Source of the DNA: Mycobacterium gordonae
GTDB lineage: Bacteria; Actinomycetota; Actinomycetes; Mycobacteriales; Mycobacteriaceae
Assembly (NCBI RefSeq): GCF_002101675.1
Contig: NZ_LQOY01000230.1
Coordinates: 22,974 to 86,973 of the forward strand
Reading direction: 5' to 3'
Length of the DNA stretch: 64,000 nt
The translations under genes and the position numbers were made by a program. Position 1 is the stretch's first letter. The number at the start of each line of letters is the position of its first letter. A model generated the notes under the pieces. It was given only the letters and a program-made list of their open reading frames with translations. It made no database searches and was not told where the DNA came from. Of the stretch, positions 8,089-16,134 are shown piece by piece.

Positions 8089-9342
8089 ATGACCACCGTA
8101 GTGAAAACGTCCGTTGAGTCGATGCTGCGCGGCCTACCGATCAAGGCGCAGAACAGGATTCACAAGACCCTCGACAGCGTGGGGCTGATGTTGTCGGTGC
8201 AGAACCCCAAGGTCGCCGCGTCCATGGCCCCCTCGGCGGTACGCGGGCTGATACTGGGACGGGGCAGGCACGGAGATCACGTGGACATGCCCGCCCACCA
8301 CAGCGCCCACTTCCGGCTCAACTACCAGAGCGACTTCAGCGAGATGTATGACCTGTACCGCCGTGCGGTGTCCAAGCAGTGGGACGGTGAAGGTGATCTG
8401 CCGTGGGAGCTCGACGTCACCCCGGACAACCCCGCCACGCAGATCCTTCCGCGCAGCTTCGTGCCGTTCGACGAGATCGAGGGGTTCGGTATCCGACTGA
8501 CGGCGCTCGAAGAGCGCCAGCTGACTTGGGACATCGCGGCGTGGCTGCTGAGCCAGTTCATGCATGGTGAGCAGGGGGCGCTGTTCGCTTCGGCGCAGGT
8601 GACGGAGTGCGTGCACTGGACGGACGCCAAGCTGTACGGAGCGACCCAGGTCATGGACGAGGGCCGGCACCTTGAGGTCTTCCTGCGCTACCTCGACACC
8701 AAGCTCGAAAAGATCTACACCGTCAACGACAACCTGTTCGTCCTCATCGACGAGCTCATGACCGACGGCCGATGGGATTTCAAGTTCCTCGGGATGCAGA
8801 TCATGATCGAGGGACTGGCGCTCGGCGCGTTCACCACGATCTACCAGCAAACGCGTGAGCCGCTGCTCAAAGAGTTGCTCAAGATGGTGATTCAGGACGA
8901 AGCCCGCCACGTGCACTACGGCGTGCTGGCCCTGCGCGATCACATCACCCAGAACATCTCGGAGAAAGAGCGCCGGGAGCGCGAAGACTGGGTGTACGAG
9001 GTAGCACTGCTGATGCGCAACCGCTTCCTGATGCACGAAGTGTATGAAGAGTGGTTCTCACACAAGGTGCCGCTGAAGGTGTGGGACGAACAGATGATGG
9101 ATTCGCCCAGCATGGTCAAGTTCCGCAACATCATGTTCGAGCGGCTCATCCCCAACCTCGAATACATCGGACTGATGAGCGACCGGATCAAGGGCCACTA
9201 CGAAAAGTCCGGACTGACAAGGTATCTCGGCGGCAGAAACGCCACCCAGCTCACCGAGGACGATCTGACCGCCGACACCGGCTACGAGCACGATGAGCTG
9301 CCAAGCGAACTCGCGGAGGTGGCGGCCGGATCACCGAGCTAG
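8089..9342 (+). CDS. Diiron ferritin-like oxygenase (E-X28-DExxH twice)
   Basis: The protein has 417 residues and an AGGAGG ribosome site 15 bases after the reductase stop. Two iron-binding half-sites are visible with identical spacing: E161 ... D190-E191-G-R-H194 and E241 ... D270-E271-A-R-H274, that is E-X28-DExxH in both. This arrangement belongs to ferritin-like non-haem diiron oxygenases of the AurF/CmlI kind. There are no membrane helices, so it is not a DesA3-type desaturase. With the upstream reductase it likely forms a two-component hydroxylase, N-oxygenase or desaturase on a lipid or small molecule. Substrate unknown. Confidence 0.8.
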   Translation: MTTVVKTSVESMLRGLPIKAQNRIHKTLDSVGLMLSVQNPKVAASMAPSAVRGLILGRGRHGDHVDMPAHHSAHFRLNYQSDFSEMYDLYRRAVSKQWDGEGDLPWELDVTPDNPATQILPRSFVPFDEIEGFGIRLTALEERQLTWDIAAWLLSQFMHGEQGALFASAQVTECVHWTDAKLYGATQVMDEGRHLEVFLRYLDTKLEKIYTVNDNLFVLIDELMTDGRWDFKFLGMQIMIEGLALGAFTTIYQQTREPLLKELLKMVIQDEARHVHYGVLALRDHITQNISEKERREREDWVYEVALLMRNRFLMHEVYEEWFSHKVPLKVWDEQMMDSPSMVKFRNIMFERLIPNLEYIGLMSDRIKGHYEKSGLTRYLGGRNATQLTEDDLTADTGYEHDELPSELAEVAAGSPS

Positions 9343-9492
9343 CCACCCGGGCGTGGCCCACTTGCTCAGTCCTCGCGTTTGCAACAGGGGTTGGCCAGGG
9401 CGCTGACCCCACCCGGAACCCGATGAGCTGTTCTTAGGCTGGTCCCGCTGGCAAGATGCTCCTGTCGTCAGTCGCAAGGCAGGGGAAGCCGG

Positions 9493-11403
9493 ATGTCATT
9501 CGTCGTCGCAGGTGCCGAACAGATCGCGGCCGCGGTCGCAGACGTGACGAGCATCGGGACGGCGGTCACGCGAGCCAACATCGCCGCGGCACCACCGACG
9601 ACTGAGTTGTTGGCTGCGGCTGAAGATGAAGTGTCGGCGGCGATCGCGCGGTTCTTCGGTGATCACGGGCTGGCATATATCTCGACGAGTGACTGGGTGG
9701 CGCAAACGCAGACTCGGTTCGCGCAGCTGCTGAGCTTTGCGCAGACTTCCTACACCGACACCGAGGCCGCGATCACGGCGTCAGTGCGGGGCCCGATCGG
9801 AGCCGCGGAGGCGGCCGGCCCGTTGCGGGCCGTGACCGACGACATCCTGGACGTGGTCAACGCGCCGACGAACTTTATGCTGGGGCGCCCCCTGATCGGC
9901 GACGGGGCCAACGGCGCGCCCGGCACCGGGCAGGCCGGCGGAGCGGGCGGGATTCTGTGGGGCACCGGCGGCGCGGGTGGCTGGGTGCTGGGCAATGGCG
10001 GGGCCGGCGGTGTCGGAGGGATTGGCCTCGGGCCCATCGCCGCCGGGAGCGGTGGGATCGGCGGGAGGGCACTGTCGCTCTTCGGCGCCCCGGGAGCCAC
10101 CGGCAGCGTCGGGGAGCATCCGGCCGTGTTGCAAGTGTCTCAACAGCAAGCCCTTGATCTGCTCACCACAGCACCTGACGTGAATTTCCTGTTGATCGGC
10201 ACGGACGGCACCAACTTGGCCGGAATCCTGGCCGACCCTGCCGGCACCCCCAACTTCCACGCCTTCATGCAACAAAGCGTCACCTCCGCCTCGACGATCG
10301 TCGGACACACCACCATCTCCAATCCCTCATGGACGACCATTCAGACCGGTGTCTGGATGGAGACGGCCGGTGTGAGCAACAACGTGTTCACCCCCTGGAC
10401 CTACGACACCTGGCCGACCGTCTACAACCAACTCGAGGCGACCTGGGGCGACCAGATCAACACGACGGTCATCGCCAACGGGGAAGGCAGCACCAGCGGG
10501 ATCAACACTCGAATCGCCGGCGCCGGTGCATTCCCCGCCGACCACATCGAATTCGTCCCGCAGGTCCCGGGCGACACGGATTGGATCGCCACACAAAACC
10601 TGGTCGGCATCAAGACGCAGGCCGCGATCTTGGCCGCCCCGTCCAGCCAGGGCAATCTGATCTTCGCGTCGTTCGCGGGTGTCGACAACAACGCCCATCA
10701 ATACGGCGGTGACTCGCCGCAGTACGCAGCGGCCTTGCGGAACCTGGACTACAACCTCGGCAAGCAACTTCCCACCAACATGGGCGGTTCGGGTCTGCTG
10801 GGAGCGGTAGCAGACTGGGAGGCCGCGCACCCTGGCGAGCAATGGTCGACGCTGGTGGTCACTGACCACGGCGAGATCGGGCCCGACCAGTTCGGCCGCG
10901 GCCACGGCTTCCAATCCCCGCGTGAGACAGCGACTTTCCTGATTTTCGATCAGGCCGGCAACGATGTGCGCGACGGTTGGATCAACAACTCGTGGCAGAC
11001 CGTCAGTACGACGCCGACGATTCTGCAGCAATTCAACCTGATGCCGCCCTCGTATATGCAGGGCGCGCCGCTGACCGCCCCCGTATTCGACAGCACCTAC
11101 GTCGATCCGGACAACAATCTGTTCAGGGTGCTCAGTGCCACCTTTGCGGCGCAGGGTTACCCCGATCCCGTGACCAATTACGCTCTGGACTCGCGCACGG
11201 TCGCGGCCACGATACCCTATCTGGTGTACGGCCCGATTCAGAACATCGTCGATGCGGTGCCCGAGTTCTTGCAGCTGCCGGTCTCATGGGTTGGCGCCGG
11301 GATCTATCAGTCCCTGAACATCCCGGCCCAGATCTGGTGCCGGTTGACCGGCGTAACCGGAAACCAGATCATCCCGCCGATTCTCAACCCCTTCTATTCC
11401 TAG
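9493..11403 (+). CDS. PE protein fused to an alkaline-phosphatase-superfamily phosphodiesterase
   Basis: The protein has 636 residues. Residues 1-~95 are a PE domain (MSFVVAGAEQIAAAVADV), followed by a short Gly-rich PGRS-like linker (about 140-200). From ~225 on is a type I phosphodiesterase/nucleotide pyrophosphatase-like domain. Its putative metal ligands and nucleophile are D238 (LIGTDGTN), T281 (NPSWTTIQTG), D398 and H402 (GVDNNAHQYGG), D458-H459 (VVTDHGE) and H471 (GRGHGFQ), a full set. The last ~80 residues form a hydrophobic tail. PE domains direct export through ESX type VII systems, so this should be a secreted or surface phosphodiesterase. GGGGAA ribosome site. Confidence 0.85.
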   Translation: MSFVVAGAEQIAAAVADVTSIGTAVTRANIAAAPPTTELLAAAEDEVSAAIARFFGDHGLAYISTSDWVAQTQTRFAQLLSFAQTSYTDTEAAITASVRGPIGAAEAAGPLRAVTDDILDVVNAPTNFMLGRPLIGDGANGAPGTGQAGGAGGILWGTGGAGGWVLGNGGAGGVGGIGLGPIAAGSGGIGGRALSLFGAPGATGSVGEHPAVLQVSQQQALDLLTTAPDVNFLLIGTDGTNLAGILADPAGTPNFHAFMQQSVTSASTIVGHTTISNPSWTTIQTGVWMETAGVSNNVFTPWTYDTWPTVYNQLEATWGDQINTTVIANGEGSTSGINTRIAGAGAFPADHIEFVPQVPGDTDWIATQNLVGIKTQAAILAAPSSQGNLIFASFAGVDNNAHQYGGDSPQYAAALRNLDYNLGKQLPTNMGGSGLLGAVADWEAAHPGEQWSTLVVTDHGEIGPDQFGRGHGFQSPRETATFLIFDQAGNDVRDGWINNSWQTVSTTPTILQQFNLMPPSYMQGAPLTAPVFDSTYVDPDNNLFRVLSATFAAQGYPDPVTNYALDSRTVAATIPYLVYGPIQNIVDAVPEFLQLPVSWVGAGIYQSLNIPAQIWCRLTGVTGNQIIPPILNPFYS

Positions 11404-11440
11404 GGATCGCCACGGCGCCTGCGGCCCCGCGCAGCCGAAG

Positions 11441-12685
11441 TCAGTTGGTGGTGGGTGGTGCTTTTGGTTGGAAGGGGTCGTACCACCACCAGTCGGCGCG
11501 TTCGCCGAGGGGCCCTCTGCGGGGCGGAACGTCGGGCGGGGGCTGGGTCGGTGGCCGGGCCAGTGATCCAGCACTGAGGGTTTGCCCGGATTCGTCGGTG
11601 ACGACGAGGTGGGTGGCGTCGCCGCTGATGGTGATTTCGCCGCGGTGGTGCAGTCGGTGGTGGTACGGGCAAACCAACACAAGATTGAGCAGCTCGGTCG
11701 GGCCGCCGTGTTCCCAGTGCCGGATGTGGTGGGCGTGCAGGCCTCGGGTGGCGCCACAGCCGGGCACGACGCAGCTCGGGTGACGGTGCTCCAAGGCGCG
11801 CCGCAACCGTCGGCTGATCTGGCGGGTCGTGCGGCCGGCGCCTATGACGTCGCCGTCGCGTTCGAACCACACTTCCCAGGTGGCATCACAGGTCAGGTAC
11901 TGGCGCTCGGCTTCGCTCAGCAGCGGGCCGAGATGCAGTGCGGCGGCTGGCTTGTCCACGTCGAGGTGCACGACGACCGTGGTGTGCGCGCCGTGCGGGC
12001 GCGCGGCCGCCTCGACATCCCAGCCCGTCTCCACCAGCCGCAGAAACGCCTGCACCGTGTTCGGAAACGGCGGCGCGGTCTCGGCGGCACTATCACCACG
12101 ATCGCGTTTCCACTCCGCGATCAGCGCCTCCCGATGCGCCGACAGCGCCGCCTCAAAACCTGCGGCCTGCGAATGCGGCAGGGTAATCCGCCACGTCGTG
12201 GACTCCTCGCCGCTGGTTTTGGTGACCGAGGCCGGCGGCCGCGGCCGCGGCCCGGGCGCCGGGCGGGGTTCGAGCTTGAGCGCCGTGCGCAACTGGTTGA
12301 CCGTGGCCACCCGCGCAAACCGCTCATAATGCTCGTCGGAGCCCTGCCCCGCGCGGGCGGCGATCACCCCCACCTGATCCAGCGACAGCTGCCCCTCCCG
12401 CAAACCCCGGGTGCAGCGCGGAAACTCCTCCACCCGTTCCGCGACCGCGGTGATCGTGTGCGCATTGGCCGAAGACACCCCCAACTTCCACGCCACCAAC
12501 GCCGCCACCGACCGGGCACCGGTCATCCCACACAACCCGTCACGATCGATCTCCGCGACGATCTCCACAATGCGCCCATCGATCGCATTACGCTGACCGG
12601 CCAACTCCCCCAACTCCTCGAACAGCTCCGCCAACCGCTCCTTCGGCATCAGCACCGCAGAGCCCGATGAAGCGGACGAAGACAT
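11441..12685 (-). CDS. DUF222/HNH endonuclease-domain protein (13E12-repeat family)
   Basis: The protein has 414 residues. The N-terminal ~300 residues are the DUF222 helical domain typical of the mycobacterial 13E12 repeat family. The C-terminal HNH motif reads CVVPGCGATRGLHAHHIRHW ... CPYHHRLHH (about residues 315-360), keeping the paired Cys and the His residues for zinc and catalysis. These genes occur in many copies and behave like mobile or selfish genes. In M. tuberculosis, 13E12 copies serve as phi-Rv1 insertion targets, but this copy looks intact. It ends in a Pro/Trp-rich tail and is convergent with the PE gene. Confidence 0.85.
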   Translation of the reverse strand: MSSSASSGSAVLMPKERLAELFEELGELAGQRNAIDGRIVEIVAEIDRDGLCGMTGARSVAALVAWKLGVSSANAHTITAVAERVEEFPRCTRGLREGQLSLDQVGVIAARAGQGSDEHYERFARVATVNQLRTALKLEPRPAPGPRPRPPASVTKTSGEESTTWRITLPHSQAAGFEAALSAHREALIAEWKRDRGDSAAETAPPFPNTVQAFLRLVETGWDVEAAARPHGAHTTVVVHLDVDKPAAALHLGPLLSEAERQYLTCDATWEVWFERDGDVIGAGRTTRQISRRLRRALEHRHPSCVVPGCGATRGLHAHHIRHWEHGGPTELLNLVLVCPYHHRLHHRGEITISGDATHLVVTDESGQTLSAGSLARPPTQPPPDVPPRRGPLGERADWWWYDPFQPKAPPTTN

Positions 12686-12695
12686 AACCCCATCA

Positions 12696-13376
12696 TCACA
12701 GGGGGGTCTGACATTTTGATTCGGTGTGAGTTCGTGCCCGCGCCACCTGCACTGCGCCGTTGCCGGTGATCAGCCAGAGCGTGGCGAGCTGACCGATCAG
12801 CTCGTCGACCGACAGGTCCACGTCACCGTTGACGAAGGAAAGGATGGCCTCGGCCGTCCCGCCGACGATGAACGACGGCGCCACCTTGGCCAACGGATCC
12901 GCCTCCAGCTCGACGTCGTGCACCGCGCGACCGTGGTCGATCAACAGGTCGGTGAGCCGGTGCATCACCGTGGTGCGGTGCGCCTGCAATTCGGGCGAGG
13001 CCGCGACCCCACCGAGCAGGACCCGCGCCCGGCGGGGATCGTCCACCAGGATGCGCACCGCGGCGGCCACGGCAGCCAGCGCCTGCGCCTCCAACGGCTG
13101 CTCGATCACGGCGTCCACGGCGGCCAAAGTCGCCGCGCGCACCTCGTCGGCGATGTCATCGACCACCGCAGCAGACAACGCATCGAGGTCGCCGAAGCTT
13201 TCGTAGAAATACCGTTTGTTCAAACCGGCTGCGGCGCACAGTTTGTCGACCGTGACGCTGCGCCATTCGTTGCGCGCCATCGCGTCCATCGCCGCGTCCA
13301 CCAGACGCCTGCGACGCTGCCGGCGGCGCTGCTGCGCGGACTGCCCGCCGTAGGCACGCTGCGCTGACTCGGACAT
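12696..13376 (-). CDS. TetR-family transcriptional regulator
   Basis: I place the start at ATG 13376 (MSESAQRAYGGQ), with GAGGA eight bases upstream. The upstream in-frame extension would use up the divergent promoter. This gives 226 residues. The DNA-binding domain has RRRLVDAAMDAMARNEWRSV and VDKLCAAAGLNKRYFYESFG (about 47-66), closely like the 6.2-kb TetR recognition helix. It is divergent from the unknown gene and SDR at 13.5-14.9 kb. Two operator-like palindromes lie between them, so it likely represses that pair and itself. Confidence 0.85.
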   Translation of the reverse strand: MSESAQRAYGGQSAQQRRRQRRRRLVDAAMDAMARNEWRSVTVDKLCAAAGLNKRYFYESFGDLDALSAAVVDDIADEVRAATLAAVDAVIEQPLEAQALAAVAAAVRILVDDPRRARVLLGGVAASPELQAHRTTVMHRLTDLLIDHGRAVHDVELEADPLAKVAPSFIVGGTAEAILSFVNGDVDLSVDELIGQLATLWLITGNGAVQVARARTHTESKCQTPL

Positions 13377-13416
13377 CGTCAAATCCTCGCAGCCGTTGAC
13401 AACAGCCACAAACTCT

Positions 13417-13456
13417 GGCACGTTTCCGTACCAGATATCTGGCACTATTTCGTACC
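13417..13456. promoter_or_regulatory. Tandem TetR operator, two palindromes 24 bases apart
   Basis: GGCACGTTTCCGTACC (13417-13432) and GGCACTATTTCGTACC (13441-13456) are two copies of one imperfect palindrome, centred 24 bases apart, between the divergent TetR and 13481 genes. Their inner flanks make a perfect 12-base palindrome CCAGATATCTGG (13431-13442). Two copies on the same face of the helix suggest binding of two TetR dimers. Confidence 0.6.
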
Positions 13457-13480
13457 TGAATTACGGCGATTGGAAGGCCC

Positions 13481-14146
13481 ATGACCAAAGCGGCGACAAA
13501 CTCAAAGACGCGGGAACTAACTACATCGGTACTCAGCGACCTTCGACAGCTGGCGGTCACCGCGCCCGCGTTGGCGCGCCGCCAGGGCTGGGATTACCTG
13601 CGCGAGCTAGGAAAAAGCGGTAAGCGGGACCAGTTGGCCGCGCTGTTCGCCCGCGGTGAGGCCCCGGACGGGCCACGCGGCGCGCTGGAAGGCCTGATCG
13701 TCGGCAACCTGTTCGGAATCCCGGAGGCGCATCTGGCCAACCCGCTGCTGAAGATCGATCCGACCTGGCGCGGCAAGACTTTCGATGCAGACACCGGCTT
13801 CAATCGCCTGGCCCCAGTGGCGAAGTTCGCCATGCCGGTGATCGCCCCGCTCTACCGCGGTCTGCGCCGCGCAGGGTCGGAGATGGTGGGCTTCGGGTTC
13901 AATCACCGCATCGAGACGGCCGCCATCTCGCCGTTCAACACCGTGCGCGCACTCGACTACAGCCCCGCCGAATACCGCAATCCGAGCGTGCGAACCTTCC
14001 CGATCAAGCGGACCCGCGACGAGATCGTGGAACTGCTGCCCGGCCTGTACCTGGGGCGGGCGTTGCTGACGATGCGCAGCGGCGAAGTTCGCCTTGTCGC
14101 CTACTTCGCGCTGCGGGAATTCGCCGACGAAGGCGCGACGCGATGA
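13481..14146 (+). CDS. Conserved actinobacterial-type protein, unknown function
   Basis: The protein has 221 residues and no family is recognised. Notable is the segment with DPTWRGKTFDADTGFNRL (around residues 88-105), recalling small GxWxG-type domains, followed by a helical region and a C-terminal part with VRTFPIKRTRDEIVELLPGLYLGRALL. There is no signal peptide. GGAAGG precedes the ATG. Its stop overlaps the SDR start (ATGA), so the two form an operon under the tandem operator at 13417-13456. The pairing suggests a role in modifying or degrading a lipid-like compound; this is inference. Confidence 0.6.
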   Translation: MTKAATNSKTRELTTSVLSDLRQLAVTAPALARRQGWDYLRELGKSGKRDQLAALFARGEAPDGPRGALEGLIVGNLFGIPEAHLANPLLKIDPTWRGKTFDADTGFNRLAPVAKFAMPVIAPLYRGLRRAGSEMVGFGFNHRIETAAISPFNTVRALDYSPAEYRNPSVRTFPIKRTRDEIVELLPGLYLGRALLTMRSGEVRLVAYFALREFADEGATR

Positions 14147-14949
14147 TCAAGCTCAACGGCGCCGTCGTCTGCGTCACCGGGGGCGCGCGAGGCATCGGAC
14201 GCGCGACCGCCGCCGCGCTCGCCGCCCGGGGAGCCACAGTGTGGATCGGTGATGTGGATGCCGATCAGTGCGCGCGCACCGCAAGCGAAATCGGCGCCAA
14301 AGCAGCGCATCTGGACGTGACCGACGAATCCAGCGTCGCCGCGTTCTCTCGCGCCGCATCCACCGACGGCCCGGTCACGATGCTGGTGAACAACGCCGGC
14401 ATTCAGTACATGGGCCCCTTTGTCGAGCAACAGCTTTCGGCGTACCACCGGGAGGTGGCGGTGAACCTGGTGGGCGTCATCAACGGGATGCACGAGTTCC
14501 TGCCCGGCATGCTCGAGCGCAACCACGGTCACATTGTCAACGTGGCGTCGATGGCGGCGAAGGTCACCACGCCAGGAATCTCGGTCTACTGCGCGACCAA
14601 GTACGCGGTAGCGGCACTTTCGCGAGCGGTGCGGGCCGAGATCGCCGACAGCGCCGTCACCATCACCACGCTGATGCCGACGGCCGTGCACACGGAGCTG
14701 ACCGCGGGGGTGTCGCTGGAACTGCTGCCTACCCGGCAACCTGAACAGATCGCCGCGGCGATCGTCGACAGCGCGCGACGGCCGGGGCGGGAGATCACCG
14801 TGCCGTGGTGGCTGGCGCCGTTCGGAGCCATTGAAGAACTGACGCCAGAACCTCTGATGCAACGGCTCAAACGGCTCGCGACCCGAAACGAACCGCCCGG
14901 GCACTTCGACGAGCAGCGACGCCGCGGCTACCTCGACCGCATCGGTTAG
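14143..14949 (+). CDS. Short-chain dehydrogenase/reductase
   Basis: The protein has 268 residues, a classical SDR. The cofactor loop is VTGGARGIGRATAAAL (TGxxxGxG, about residues 11-26), the acidic residue of the NAD type is D38-like (IGDVDAD), then NNAGIQ, and the catalytic Ser ... YCATK (Tyr-x-x-x-Lys). The C-terminus is longer than minimal SDRs, with a hydrophobic WWLAPF segment. The substrate is not deducible. Coupled by ATGA to the unknown upstream gene and likely controlled by the divergent TetR. Confidence 0.85.
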   Translation: MIKLNGAVVCVTGGARGIGRATAAALAARGATVWIGDVDADQCARTASEIGAKAAHLDVTDESSVAAFSRAASTDGPVTMLVNNAGIQYMGPFVEQQLSAYHREVAVNLVGVINGMHEFLPGMLERNHGHIVNVASMAAKVTTPGISVYCATKYAVAALSRAVRAEIADSAVTITTLMPTAVHTELTAGVSLELLPTRQPEQIAAAIVDSARRPGREITVPWWLAPFGAIEELTPEPLMQRLKRLATRNEPPGHFDEQRRRGYLDRIG

Positions 14950-15048
14950 AAAGCTTTTAGAAGGAAGCAAGAAAGGCACAAGGCCTGCGCCACAGACTCA
15001 CTTCACCAGGAACAATCCGTCCACACCGAAGTGAACAAGCAGGCCAAC

Positions 15049-15990
15049 ATGACCACTCTTCGAACCATCGATCTGCACGGCGACCGTGTCGCATACCGCG
15101 ACGAAGGGACCGGCGAGGTGTTGCTGCTGATCCACGGGATGGGCGGCAACTCCAACAACTGGCGCGAGCTGATCCCCGCCCTGGCCAAGAAGTACCGCGT
15201 CATCGCACCGGACCTGTTGGGTCACGGTCAGACCGCAAAGCCACGGGGTGACTACTCGCTGGGCGCCTTCGCGGTGTGGTTGCGCGATTTCCTTGACGCA
15301 CTTGGCATTCCGCGGGTCACGATCGTCGGACACTCGTTGGGCGGCGGCATCGCGATGCAGTTCGCCCACCAGCACCGCGACTACTGCGAACGGCTGATCC
15401 TGATCAGCAGTGGCGGGCTGGGCAACGAGGTGAACCGGACATTGCGCCTGGTCTCGCTGCCCGGTTCGGGTGTCCTGCTGCAGTTGGCCTCTGCCAAGCC
15501 TGTGATCAAAGCACGGATGGCCCTTGCGGCGCTCGGCAATCGGTCAGACCTCAGCCACCACTGGGAAGCCCACACCGCATTGGCCAACCGGGAGAACCGA
15601 CAGGCGTTTCTGCGCACGCTGCGCGCCGTCGTCGACGGCCGCGGACAGGCGGTCTGCGCGCTGAACCGTTTGCACGCCAATGCCGACCGGCCGGTGCTGA
15701 TCATCACCGGCGATCAGGACCCGGTGATCCCGGTCGAGCACGCCTACGCCGCCCACGAAGCCATGCCGCACAGCCGGCTGCACATCATCCCGGGCGTCGC
15801 GCATCATCCGCACACCGAGTGCAGCCAGACGGTGGCCGGGCTGATCGACGACTTCCTCGGGTCCGGCGAGCAGCCCGCCGAGGCTGCCGTGTCGCTGACG
15901 CAGTGGTCGGCCGCGCCGCGGGCCAGCCGGCGACGCGCGCGCCGGCATCTGCAGGCGGTGCCTGCGCCGGACGAATCCCTCTGCGGCTGA
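15049..15990 (+). CDS. Alpha/beta hydrolase (Rv2715-like)
   Basis: I prefer ATG 15049, with GCAGG five bases upstream, over GTG 15031, giving 313 residues. The alpha/beta hydrolase fold shows LLIHGMGGNSNNW (oxyanion loop), nucleophile elbow GHSLGGG (catalytic Ser), acid in ITGDQDPVIP and His in GVAHHPHTE. It resembles M. tuberculosis Rv2715 in length and in the DLLGHGQTAKPRGDYS segment. The last ~40 residues are Arg/Ala-rich and lie outside the fold. Substrate unknown; esters or epoxides are usual. Confidence 0.8.
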   Translation: MTTLRTIDLHGDRVAYRDEGTGEVLLLIHGMGGNSNNWRELIPALAKKYRVIAPDLLGHGQTAKPRGDYSLGAFAVWLRDFLDALGIPRVTIVGHSLGGGIAMQFAHQHRDYCERLILISSGGLGNEVNRTLRLVSLPGSGVLLQLASAKPVIKARMALAALGNRSDLSHHWEAHTALANRENRQAFLRTLRAVVDGRGQAVCALNRLHANADRPVLIITGDQDPVIPVEHAYAAHEAMPHSRLHIIPGVAHHPHTECSQTVAGLIDDFLGSGEQPAEAAVSLTQWSAAPRASRRRARRHLQAVPAPDESLCG

Positions 15991-16134
15991 GCACCTTCCG
16001 CCCACCCCTCGGCGGCAGCCAGTCGTGTGTGCAACATATGATTATTCTCTGAGTTCCCTCGGCTACGGCGCAGTGGCTTCACTTTGCGGCTTCAATCTGT
16101 TGGCAAGATCGTGACGTTCGGTTCAGGGAGTGTT

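Noticed and set aside
11582..12670. Long open frame on the plus strand opposite the DUF222/HNH gene
   Set aside because: It is the antisense shadow of a high-GC gene. The product is Arg/Gly/Pro-rich without domains, while the minus strand has a complete HNH protein.
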